Source: Kosakonia oryzae
GTDB lineage: Bacteria; Pseudomonadota; Gammaproteobacteria; Enterobacterales; Enterobacteriaceae
Length of the DNA stretch: 64,000 bases
Assembly: GCF_001658025.2 (NCBI RefSeq)
Contig: NZ_CP014007.2
Span: forward strand, 248,001 to 312,000
Direction: 5' to 3'
Position numbers and translations under genes: made by a program. Shown here piece after piece: positions 9,121-16,821 of the stretch (position 1 is the first letter of the stretch; every line of letters begins with the position of its first letter). A model generated the notes under the pieces. The model made no database searches and had not been told where the DNA came from. It was given only the letters and a program-made list of their open reading frames with translations.

Positions 9121-10533
9121 ATGAAAACGGGCAAGTTTCTTCTGCCAGCATTACTGGCCGTGACGTTAAGCAGCCATGCGGCTGACGGGCAGGGCAAAAA
9201 AGTCGTTAGCAGCACGGTAAATCCGCTGCTAATGATTCGACTTAACGATCGCATTACGGCAATGAATCATATTGTTTTTGAAGATGGGCAAAACATTAAC
9301 CGTTGGGACGGCTTCGATTGCTCCACGCAAAAAGCGGTGAAACTGTACTGGGAAATGCTCGACGATCAAGAGGCGGTCGTGCGCCGCTTTTATGGCGATA
9401 GCTACGGACGTTATGCCGCCCCCAGCCCGAACAACGAACTGAATGATGTCGCCGCCAGCCTCTGCAAATCTCCCGGGCTGAAAAATGCCAACTGGGTCTA
9501 CATTGAAAAAAAATCGCAATATGACACGCCGATCCTGCTGGATACTGCTTCGGTTATCCGCGCTAAGGATCTGTTGATTGCGAAAATCGGCTTCGAATAC
9601 AACGAGATTCAGTACGATCCGCCGTATGACGCGCCATTCGATATGAAAATCGAAGTACACGCTTATAACTGCGCAACCAATAAAGACAGCGTGCTCGCCG
9701 GGCTGGATATGACGCCGGAAGGTTATGTATCCGATAGCCTGAGCGGGAAAGCAGCGCTGCGCCGGGCGGCGGATTTTACCAATACGCCCGCCACCGCTGC
9801 GGCGTTTAAGCAGCTATGCGCAATGAGCACGCCTTCTGCTTTTAAAGGGGAAGGGGCTTATGTTCCCCAGGCGAAGAAAAAAAGCGTCTCCTCTACGCTT
9901 GGTCCGATGCTGCCGGATATGAGCAGCAATTCGCCACAATGGCTGGCGCAATTCCCGCTGCCTGTGGAGATAGACAAACAGGCGCAGCAGATTGTGAATC
10001 CGTGGGCGACGCCTCGCTTCAAAAAAATGAAATGGACCCTGCTCTGGGGGAGTGATGAAGGCGTGCCGATGGAGCTGGATGTTCAACCCAATGGGTTGAT
10101 GCTGCTGCTGGAAAATTACAACGTGTTTAAGGCACAGCGCCTGACTCTGGGTAACCTTGGGCAATTAAAAGGCGGTATCAGCCTGGATAGTTCGCCGAGT
10201 ATCATCAGCGAATTACACACCAACCTGCGTTTCCCGCTGCATCAGGGACAGAAATTTACCTTTGATACGGTGCTGCCTGCGAAGGGCAAAACGGGCGACA
10301 AAACCGCGATCAACCGCCATTGCGAAGTGACCGGTAGCGATGAGGCTCGCCAGATCAGCAGTGCACTGAGTGGGCGCTACTGGAAAGTCGCATGCGAAAT
10401 GGAGAGTGACAATAAAGGCGAGAAACAGACGCTGGCCTGGCTTGTCGATTACAACGTCTTTATGCCATTAACGCAGTGGAAAGACGGCGCGGAGCTGCCT
10501 GTCACCATCAAAGATCTACAGATAACACGCTAA
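9121..10533 (+). CDS. Exported protein of unknown function
   Basis: 470 residues from ATG 9121 (MKTGKFLLPALLAVTLSSHA), which has the AAGGA element at 9110-9114 six bases upstream; ATG 9115 is too close to it. A classical signal peptide with probable cleavage after S-S-H-A predicts a periplasmic or outer-membrane-facing location. No lipobox and no later membrane segment. I recognise no domain. There are about six cysteines outside the signal, including three in short C-x(n)-C pairs (near residues 68, 118, 180, 230), compatible with disulfide bonds. It has its own terminator and no operon partner. GC and codon use look like the surrounding chromosome. Confidence 0.75.
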   Translation: MKTGKFLLPALLAVTLSSHAADGQGKKVVSSTVNPLLMIRLNDRITAMNHIVFEDGQNINRWDGFDCSTQKAVKLYWEMLDDQEAVVRRFYGDSYGRYAAPSPNNELNDVAASLCKSPGLKNANWVYIEKKSQYDTPILLDTASVIRAKDLLIAKIGFEYNEIQYDPPYDAPFDMKIEVHAYNCATNKDSVLAGLDMTPEGYVSDSLSGKAALRRAADFTNTPATAAAFKQLCAMSTPSAFKGEGAYVPQAKKKSVSSTLGPMLPDMSSNSPQWLAQFPLPVEIDKQAQQIVNPWATPRFKKMKWTLLWGSDEGVPMELDVQPNGLMLLLENYNVFKAQRLTLGNLGQLKGGISLDSSPSIISELHTNLRFPLHQGQKFTFDTVLPAKGKTGDKTAINRHCEVTGSDEARQISSALSGRYWKVACEMESDNKGEKQTLAWLVDYNVFMPLTQWKDGAELPVTIKDLQITR

Positions 10534-10541
10534 CCCGAATC

Positions 10542-10568
10542 AACCTGAGCCGAAAGGCTCAGGTTTTC
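10542..10568 (+). terminator. Rho-independent terminator of the exported-protein gene
   Basis: Perfect 10-bp stem AACCTGAGCC / GGCTCAGGTT with a stable GAAA tetraloop (10542-10565), followed by TTC. Nine bases past the stop codon. Confidence 0.85.
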
Positions 10569-10606
10569 ATATCCCAGATACGCACGATTTATCTGTAGTA
10601 ACGAAG

Positions 10607-10646
10607 CGGCTGACAGGAAATATTTCATTATATTTCCTGTCAGCCG
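10607..10646. repeat. Perfect 17-bp inverted repeat in intergenic DNA
   Basis: CGGCTGACAGGAAATAT at 10607-10623 is perfectly complementary to 10630-10646, separated by the 6-base loop TTCATT. There is no T-run on either side, so it is not a standard terminator. It lies in the 313-base gap (10534-10846) before the ATP-grasp gene, of which the rest (10647-10846) is AT-rich with no recognisable gene. It could be an operator, an mRNA-processing hairpin or a transcription barrier. Confidence 0.7.
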
Positions 10647-10846
10647 TGCCGTTATTTACCGATTGTTTTTATTAATTATTTTTCGAGTATTACTCTTTCT
10701 TTTTACTTTCACTTATTCACCGCGTCACTGATTTGGCCGGTTTACGCTCAGTTATCCCGACAACTAAGGCCGCTATTCCGCGAATTGTTTATTGGCGTTA
10801 TGTCGCATCATAAGCGATATGCACCATACAAACAGGATTAACCACC

Positions 10847-12073
10847 ATGCCACTAACGACCGAATCAGGCGTTTCGTCGGCGCGATTCCTCGGAATGGCG
10901 CCTTTTTTGCGTATGAGTATTGCGGGTGTTGATTTCACCTCGGCCACGCAGGAGATGATCGCGCAGGCGCAGAATGCCCCTGAAGATGCCGTGTTATGGA
11001 TGAATCTCGCGACCGCGATGATGAGCCTGAAGCACGAAGAACTGGGCCTGCAAATCCAGGCGCAGGCGCTGGATATGCAGCGCGTTTATCACTGGCCGGC
11101 GCGTCAGCCGACAAAATTACGCCTGCTGATGTTAATGGTGCCGGGCAATCTCTCGGCAAATATCCCGCTCGACTGCCTGATGGAAGACAGCGATATCGAC
11201 CTCATCTATTACTACGTCGATCCGCTGAACGACAATCCGCTGACGGCACCGGTGCCGGAACATGACGTGGTTATGGTGGCAATTGGTGCCAGCGATGAGC
11301 AGGAATCCGTGCTGCTGCGCCTTGAATATGCTCTGCGTAACTGGCCAAAACCGGTACTGAACCCGCCGAAAAACGTCCCGACGTCTGAGCGTCATAACGC
11401 CAGCCTGCTGCTGCAAAATGTCCCTGGTTTAGTGATTTGTCCGGCGCTGCATGTTTCCCGCCAGGCGCTGCATGATGTCGCTTGTGGTCAGAAAGCGCTG
11501 GCAGATATCGTCGCTGATCACGACTTCCCGATTATTGTTCGCCCGGTAGGCAGCCACGGCGGTCACGGCCTGCAAAAAATCGACTCTGCCGCGGCCATTA
11601 CAGCCTACCTGGAAGAGACGGCCGGGGAGGAGTTTTTCGTTTCGCGCTTTGTCGATTACAGCGGCGAAGATGGCCTGTTCCGCAAAATGCGCGTGGTGCT
11701 GATCGACGGTAAACCGTTCGCCTGCCATATGGGCGTCTCTTCGCACTGGATGATCCACTACGTTAACGCCGGGATGTACGAAGATGCGGACAAACGTGCG
11801 CAGGAAGGCCGTTTCTTCAATGAGTTTTCTGACTTTGCTGAACGTCATCGCGAAGCGCTGAATGCTATCAGCCAGCGTACCGGGCTGGAGTATATCGGCA
11901 TCGACTGCGCTGAAACGCGCGACGGCGAACTGTTGATTTTTGAAATCGATCCGGCAATGGTTGTTCATGCGATGGACGATGAAGAGATGTTCCCGAATAA
12001 GCAAATTCACATGCTGAAAGTGAAAACCGCGATGCGGGAAATGCTGCTTAAGTACGCCGGTCAGGCCCTTTAA
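10847..12073 (+). CDS. ATP-grasp domain protein with N-terminal repeat region
   Basis: 408 residues. The N-terminal about 85 residues look like a TPR-type helical pair (ALWMNLATAMMSLKHEELGL-like spacing). A middle segment of alternating hydrophobic strands (about 90-175) resembles the pre-ATP-grasp fold. From about residue 190 the ATP-grasp fold follows: strand-Lys/Arg segment F-P-I-I-V-R-P near 224, glycine loop S-H-G-G-H-G-L near 232, then I-D-C-A and the metal-ligand segment L-L-I-F-E-I-D near 365 with F-E-I-D-P. This places it with RimK/D-Ala-D-Ala-ligase-like enzymes that join a carboxylate to an amine with ATP; the substrates are unknown. It is 27 bases upstream of a SerC-like aminotransferase gene on the same strand, so the two probably form an operon making or using an unusual amino acid. 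Confidence 0.8.
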   Translation: MPLTTESGVSSARFLGMAPFLRMSIAGVDFTSATQEMIAQAQNAPEDAVLWMNLATAMMSLKHEELGLQIQAQALDMQRVYHWPARQPTKLRLLMLMVPGNLSANIPLDCLMEDSDIDLIYYYVDPLNDNPLTAPVPEHDVVMVAIGASDEQESVLLRLEYALRNWPKPVLNPPKNVPTSERHNASLLLQNVPGLVICPALHVSRQALHDVACGQKALADIVADHDFPIIVRPVGSHGGHGLQKIDSAAAITAYLEETAGEEFFVSRFVDYSGEDGLFRKMRVVLIDGKPFACHMGVSSHWMIHYVNAGMYEDADKRAQEGRFFNEFSDFAERHREALNAISQRTGLEYIGIDCAETRDGELLIFEIDPAMVVHAMDDEEMFPNKQIHMLKVKTAMREMLLKYAGQAL

Positions 12074-12100
12074 AACGATAACTATGACTCAGGAAATAAC

Positions 12101-13210
12101 ATGTCATTAAATCCTAACAACACCCTTAATTTCTCCGGCGGGCCGGGCGCATTACCTGACGTCGTATTAAACCAGGTACAACAGGCTATTATTAATGTCC
12201 CGGAAGTGGGCCTGTCGATTCTGGGTATCAGCCATCGCTCCGCATGGTTTGAAAATGTGGTACGCGAAACCGAAAATAATATTCGCACGCTGCTGGGTTT
12301 GCCTGCGGATTATCACATTCTGTTTTTACAGGGCGGCGCAACGCAGCAATTCTCGATGGTGCCAATGACCATGCTGCGCGGCAAAAAGCACCCGGCTGAG
12401 TATTTCGATACCGGTTACTGGAGCCGCAAAGTGATCACCGAAGCTATGCGCGAAGGGCCGGTACGCGTGATCTGGAGCGGTGAAAAAGAGGGTTACCGTC
12501 GTCTGCCGACCGACGAAGAGCTGGATTTCTCCCCGGACGCACCTTACATCCACTATGTTTCCAATGAAACGGTGGAAGGCTTACAGTTCGATCGCGTGCT
12601 GGGCCGCGATGATGTGCCGCGCGTTTGCGATATGTCCTCTGATTTTCTCTCCAAACCGTGCGATGCCGGTAAATTCTCGCTGATTTATGCCCACGCGCAG
12701 AAAAACATCGGCCCGGCGGGCGTGACCATCGTACTGGTTCGCGACAGCGTGGTGCAAAACGGCCCGACTAACCTGCCAGCGTTTCTCGATTATCGTCGCC
12801 AGGTGGAAGCGCACTCTAACCTGAATACGCCGCCGGTATTCGCCATTTATGTGGTGATGCTGGTGACCCGCTGGTTGCTGAATGATATTGGCGGCCTGGA
12901 AAACATGGCGCGCATCAACCAGCAGAAATCGGCGCTGCTCTACAGCACCATTGATAACAGCGACGGTTTCTATCGTAACTGGGGAGATGCGGCCTTCCGT
13001 TCAGATATGAACGCCGCGTTTACACTGCCAACGGCGGCGCTGGAGGATAAATTCCTGCAGGAAGCGGAGCTGGCGGGTTTCTCTGGCCTGACGGGACACC
13101 GCGCGATCGGCGGCATCCGTGCCTCGATCTATAACGCGCTGACGCTTGGTGCGGTGGAAAAACTGAGCAACTTTATGGAAGATTTCCGTTTCAAACAGCA
13201 CGGAAAATAA
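12101..13210 (+). CDS. SerC-like phosphoserine-type aminotransferase (second, non-enteric type)
   Basis: 369 residues, class V fold-type I PLP aminotransferase of the SerC family. The PLP lysine lies in H-A-Q-K-N-I-G-P-A-G near residue 200. The substrate-side residues S-H-R (near 45) and the C-terminal G-H-R-A-I-G-G-I-R-A-S-I-Y-N-A block are retained. The segment I-L-F-L-Q-G-G-A-T-Q-Q-F-S-M is of the Gram-positive SerC type; E. coli SerC has C-H-G-G-G-R-G-Q-F at this place. I therefore read it as an acquired paralogue rather than the housekeeping serC, which in Enterobacteriaceae lies next to aroA. Start supported by AGGAAA at 12091-12096. Paired with the ATP-grasp gene upstream. It could still act on phosphoserine, or on a related phosphorylated or acidic oxo acid. 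Confidence 0.85.
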   Translation: MSLNPNNTLNFSGGPGALPDVVLNQVQQAIINVPEVGLSILGISHRSAWFENVVRETENNIRTLLGLPADYHILFLQGGATQQFSMVPMTMLRGKKHPAEYFDTGYWSRKVITEAMREGPVRVIWSGEKEGYRRLPTDEELDFSPDAPYIHYVSNETVEGLQFDRVLGRDDVPRVCDMSSDFLSKPCDAGKFSLIYAHAQKNIGPAGVTIVLVRDSVVQNGPTNLPAFLDYRRQVEAHSNLNTPPVFAIYVVMLVTRWLLNDIGGLENMARINQQKSALLYSTIDNSDGFYRNWGDAAFRSDMNAAFTLPTAALEDKFLQEAELAGFSGLTGHRAIGGIRASIYNALTLGAVEKLSNFMEDFRFKQHGK

Positions 13211-13218
13211 GCCCTAAA

Positions 13219-13250
13219 GCCATGCGTTGCGCGGTAAGCCAACGCATGGC
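13219..13250. terminator. Hairpin between convergent serC-like and GNAT genes
   Basis: Perfect 11-bp stem GCCATGCGTTG / CAACGCATGGC with a 10-base loop, immediately after the stop of the aminotransferase gene. It lacks a T-run but is placed to separate the two convergent transcripts. Confidence 0.55.
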
Positions 13251-13254
13251 AACC

Positions 13255-13959
13255 TCAGTAGCGGCGAAACGACGCCAGCTTGTGCAGCTGGCGGCTACGG
13301 TCGTCGAAGTTATCTGTGCGCAGCCAGCCAGTTATCATTGACGAGATCGCCGGCCATTCCCGTAAGGTAATCGAGAACACTGAAATATCCGTCAGATGGC
13401 CTTTGCGAATGCGCTTATCCCTTAATACGCCTTCTTTCACAAAACCAATTCGTTCTGCCGATTTAATCGCTTCCGTATTATAACTGCTGGTGCGCCATTC
13501 ACAGCGGCGGTATTTTAATTGATCAAAGAAATAAGCCAGAACCAAATAAAGGCTTTCGGTACTCATGCGCGTCCTTTTCATTAATGGCGTCCAGTTAACG
13601 CCGCCAATATCGAAGGAGCCATTCTCCGGATCAAATTTACCGACATAAAATATCCCTTTTATTTGCTGATCGGCTTTATCCTGTACGGCGTAATAAATTC
13701 TTTCTTTGTGTGTAGACAGATTTCTTAAATAGGAATAACAGGCCGTCATATCCTTTGGCCTGACATCCTCAAGGTAGGTCCAGTCGCGATCGTCGTCGAT
13801 GCTCTGCCATTCCGGGAAGAGGTCTTCGGCGTGATCAACCGCCAGTGGAACAACGTTACAGTATTGACCAGTAAGAGCGACTTTCTCGGGCATCGCCCGT
13901 TTTGTCCATTCCGAAAATTCCTGACCAATACGTTGTCCATACTGATTATACGTTTCCAT
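13255..13959 (-). CDS. GNAT family N-acetyltransferase (RimJ/RimL-like)
   Basis: 234 residues. The C-terminal half follows the RimJ/RimL GNAT pattern: a strand with I-K-G-I-F-Y-V-G, then Y-L-V-L-A-Y-F-F-D-Q-L-K-Y-R-R-C-E-W, and the closing N-T-E-A-I-K-S-A-E-R-I-G-F-V-K-E-G-V-L-R-D segment typical of ribosomal-protein or amino-acid acetyltransferases. Acetyl-CoA is the expected donor; the acceptor is unknown. Start ATG at 13959 has a GGAGGGAAT sequence upstream. It is convergent with the ATP-grasp/SerC-like unit; a functional link is possible but not shown. Confidence 0.82.
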   Translation of the reverse strand: METYNQYGQRIGQEFSEWTKRAMPEKVALTGQYCNVVPLAVDHAEDLFPEWQSIDDDRDWTYLEDVRPKDMTACYSYLRNLSTHKERIYYAVQDKADQQIKGIFYVGKFDPENGSFDIGGVNWTPLMKRTRMSTESLYLVLAYFFDQLKYRRCEWRTSSYNTEAIKSAERIGFVKEGVLRDKRIRKGHLTDISVFSITLREWPAISSMITGWLRTDNFDDRSRQLHKLASFRRY

Positions 13960-14482
13960 TATTCCCTCCAGTTTAGTACTAATTTAATCCTGCTTAACGA
14001 CCATTAAATGGGTATTAAATATTCGTAGGGTCTATGCCTTGGGCATATAATGGCTTAATTTAAGATAAGTAAAAAATAAGGATGCGATGGTAATGAAAAC
14101 GTTATACCGTGTTTCTGGTCGGCTGTCTCATTTTTAATGTGAAAGCGCGAGAAGAGGCGAGAAAACGTTATCACCGGTCTGGTTTTATCTGTGGTAAATA
14201 AAACCTGTATGACACGTTTCCGCGTGAGTAAATGTCATAAAAATTTCGTATAAGTATTATTTCCAGATTGTGCTACGTGGCTAACCCTCTAAAAATTGGC
14301 GGGTTTTCTGGTTTTTAGATACCTGATTAGGACTATTCCTGGCATTTCTCGCGCCGAAAAATCAGACAATAACGTCCTTTTACATTCACAGAAATTTTGC
14401 GGTAGCGTGTCAATTATTCCGTAACATTAAACTTACAGGCGAAGCCCGGAGCGGCTTGCGCCGTTATGTCAGGATCCGATTT
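13960..14482. other. Intergenic region before the T6SS effector module
   Basis: 523 bases, clearly more AT-rich than its neighbours. It contains a TATAAT box at 14045-14050, a possible broken small gene at 14093-14201 (listed separately), and otherwise no gene I can support. The vgrG promoter and leader must lie in its right half (14200-14480). Confidence 0.5.
14093..14201 (+). pseudogene. Possible frameshifted small gene
   Basis: An ATG at 14093 with AAGGA at 14077-14081 opens MKTLYRV and then stops after 14 codons. In the frame one base over, from 14109, a 30-codon stretch continues as FLVGCLIFNVKAREEARKRY and so on to a TAA at 14201. Together they would make a small protein with a hydrophobic N-terminal segment and basic tail of about 36 residues, interrupted by one indel. 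A TATAAT box lies 43 bases upstream. I do not recognise a family; it may equally be chance. Confidence 0.25.
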
Positions 14483-16405
14483 ATGAGCAATCGTATTACT
14501 GTTCAGTTACCCGTCGAAGGACTGCTTTTCTGGAAATTTTCAGGTCGTGAGGCGTTATCCGAAGCGTTTGCATTCAACCTGCAACTGCTGGGCACCGACG
14601 CGCGCATGAATCGCAGCCAGTTGCTCGGCAAAGCGGTCACCGTTACCGTGCCCACGCAATCGCTTTCCGGCTCCCGCTACTTCAACGGCAAAATCACCCG
14701 CGTGGCAGTCAGCGCGGTGGAACTGAGCGGGACACGCTACGCTGTCTATCAGCTTACCGTCGAGCCGGATCTGTGGCCAATGAAACGCGACCGCAACCTG
14801 CGCATCTTCCAGGGGCAGACGGTGCCGCAAATCGTCAAAACCCTGCTTGGCGAATACCAGGTCAATCTGGAAGATAAGCTGAGCGGCAGTTACCGCGTCT
14901 GGGAATATTGCGTGCAGTACCAGGAGAGCAGCTTCGATTTCATCAGCCGCCTGATGGAGCTGGAAGGGATTGCTTACCACTTTAAGCATGAAGCAGACAA
15001 ACACACGTTGGTGCTGACCGACGCCGCCACGCAACATCAACCGTTCAGCGGCTATGAAATCATTCCCTATCACCAGACGCCGTCCGGCGGCAGCACGGAT
15101 GAAGAGGGCATCAGCCAGTGGGCGCTGGAAGATAGCGTCACGCCGGGCATCTACAGCCTTGATGATTATGATTTCCGCAAGCCTAACGCATGGTTGTTCC
15201 AGGCACGGCAGAACCCTTCATCGCCGCAGCCGGGCAGCATTGACGTATACGACTGGCCGGGGCGTTTTGTCGAGCATGGCCACGGCGAATTTTATGCCCG
15301 CATCCGTCAGGAGCGCTGGCAGGTCGAACATCAGCAAATCGAAGGCACCGCCACGGCGATCGGTATCGTGCCAGGCAGCACTTTCCAGTTGACCAATGCC
15401 GCGTTTTTCAATGATAACGGCGAATATCTGGTGACCGCCGCGCATTACAACTTCGAAGAGAACCGCTATGCCAGCGGTGCAGATAGCCAGACGGTGCACC
15501 GCATTGATTTCAGCGTCATTCCCTCCTCGGTGGTCTTCCGCCCCGCACAGCAAACCGCCTGGCCGCGAACGTATGGCCCGCAAACTGCGCGCGTCGTCGG
15601 TCCGCAGGGCGAAAGCATCTGGACGGACAAATATGGCCGGGTGAAGGTGAAGTTTCACTGGGATCGGCTGGCGAAGGGCGACGACACCAGCTCCTGCTGG
15701 GTGCGCGTCTCCAGCGCCTGGGCGGGCCAGGGCTTTGGCGGCGTACAAATTCCACGCGTCGGCGACGAAGTGGTGATCGACTTCATCAACGGCGATCCGG
15801 ACCGGCCGATTATCACCGGGCGCGTCTATAACGAAGCCAGCATGCCGCCGTGGGCGCTGCCTGCTGCTGCGACGCAAATGGGCTTCCTCAGCCGTTCGAA
15901 AGATGGCTCAGTCGATAACGCCAACGCCCTGCGCTTTGAAGATAAAGCCGGGGAGGAGCAGGTGTGGATCCAGGCCGAGCGCAATCTTGATACCAACGTG
16001 AAAAACGACGAAACGCATACCGTTGGCGGCTCGCAGACCGTAAACGTGACGCGGGATTACACCGGCGCAGTGGCGGGATCGCATACCCAGGCCACGCAAC
16101 TGGCGCATGAACAACTGGTCGGCGGCGGTTTTACCCAAAAAGTGCAGGGCGCGCTGGTGCAGGCTTCCGACAGCGGCATCATGCTGGTGGCGGGCAAATC
16201 GGTGCTGACGCTTGGCGCCAACGGCACGGTTTCACTGCAATGTCTGAACTTCAGCATCGATGCGCTGAGCAATGGTGAAATCAACACCGGCGGCACGCTG
16301 GATCTCAATATTACACGGCCAGAGAGCCTGCCAACTGTCGAGCCGACACCGGAACAAATTCAGGCCGCGGTAAAAGCCGCATTTAATCAAGGGACGGATA
16401 AATAA
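14483..16405 (+). CDS. vgrG: Type VI secretion system tip protein VgrG
   Basis: 640 residues from ATG 14483 (MSNRITVQLPVEGLLFWKFS); nine more upstream codons are open but this ATG fits the family. It has the gp27-like N-terminal half (about 1-370), the gp5-like OB-fold with G-P-Q-G-E-S-I-W-T-D-K-Y-G-R-V-K-V-K-F-H-W-D near 380, the W-V-R-V-S-S-A-W-A-G and G-D-E-V-V-I-D-F-I-N-G-D-P-D-R-P blocks, and a C-terminal beta-helix ending near 620. There is no fused effector domain. It forms the trimeric spike on the Hcp tube and carries the PAAR-Rhs effector encoded two genes downstream. The stop codon overlaps the next start (TAATG). No other T6SS structural genes are in the window, so this is a detached effector island served by an apparatus encoded elsewhere. 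Confidence 0.95.
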   Translation: MSNRITVQLPVEGLLFWKFSGREALSEAFAFNLQLLGTDARMNRSQLLGKAVTVTVPTQSLSGSRYFNGKITRVAVSAVELSGTRYAVYQLTVEPDLWPMKRDRNLRIFQGQTVPQIVKTLLGEYQVNLEDKLSGSYRVWEYCVQYQESSFDFISRLMELEGIAYHFKHEADKHTLVLTDAATQHQPFSGYEIIPYHQTPSGGSTDEEGISQWALEDSVTPGIYSLDDYDFRKPNAWLFQARQNPSSPQPGSIDVYDWPGRFVEHGHGEFYARIRQERWQVEHQQIEGTATAIGIVPGSTFQLTNAAFFNDNGEYLVTAAHYNFEENRYASGADSQTVHRIDFSVIPSSVVFRPAQQTAWPRTYGPQTARVVGPQGESIWTDKYGRVKVKFHWDRLAKGDDTSSCWVRVSSAWAGQGFGGVQIPRVGDEVVIDFINGDPDRPIITGRVYNEASMPPWALPAAATQMGFLSRSKDGSVDNANALRFEDKAGEEQVWIQAERNLDTNVKNDETHTVGGSQTVNVTRDYTGAVAGSHTQATQLAHEQLVGGGFTQKVQGALVQASDSGIMLVAGKSVLTLGANGTVSLQCLNFSIDALSNGEINTGGTLDLNITRPESLPTVEPTPEQIQAAVKAAFNQGTDK

Positions 16406-16818
16406 TGGCGACGTTTACACTCTCTGAAGGCGTGCTGGCGTTACCGGGCGCGTATCAGGATCACAGCATCAATGTGCTGAAATTCAAAGAGCAGGGCGCA
16501 ACGCTCGTCATCACCCGCGCGTGGGATATCAAACCCGGCGAGGAAGAGAATTTCCTCCAGCAGCAGTTGGCGAAAGTGAAGCGCAGCATGAAAAAGGTGG
16601 TGCTGGACGAGGTGCAGGATAGCGACATCGGCGGGCTGCCCGCCCGTGAAGTCGCGCTGCGTTTTGAAAATCAACACGTTACCGTGTATGAAAAACTCGC
16701 CGTCGCCCGCGTGGAAGATCACCTGATGGCGTTCACGCTCAGCCGTGTCGCCCCGTTTGATGCCGACGCAGAGGCGTTCTGGACGGCGGTAAAAAGCGGT
16801 GTGCAGCCGGGGGCGTAA
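16405..16818 (+). CDS. Eag-type T6SS effector chaperone (DUF1795/DcrB-like)
   Basis: 137 residues with the DUF1795 fold pattern (MATFTLSEGVLALPGAYQD start, long antiparallel sheet, helix Q-Q-Q-L-A-K-V-K-R-S-M near 50). EagR/EagT chaperones of this family bind and shield the N-terminal transmembrane helices of prePAAR effectors and load them onto VgrG. Position between vgrG and a PAAR-Rhs gene with N-terminal membrane helices is the standard arrangement. It overlaps the vgrG stop by one base and ends three bases before the effector start, indicating tight co-translation. Confidence 0.9.
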   Translation: MATFTLSEGVLALPGAYQDHSINVLKFKEQGATLVITRAWDIKPGEEENFLQQQLAKVKRSMKKVVLDEVQDSDIGGLPAREVALRFENQHVTVYEKLAVARVEDHLMAFTLSRVAPFDADAEAFWTAVKSGVQPGA

Positions 16819-16821
16819 CGG

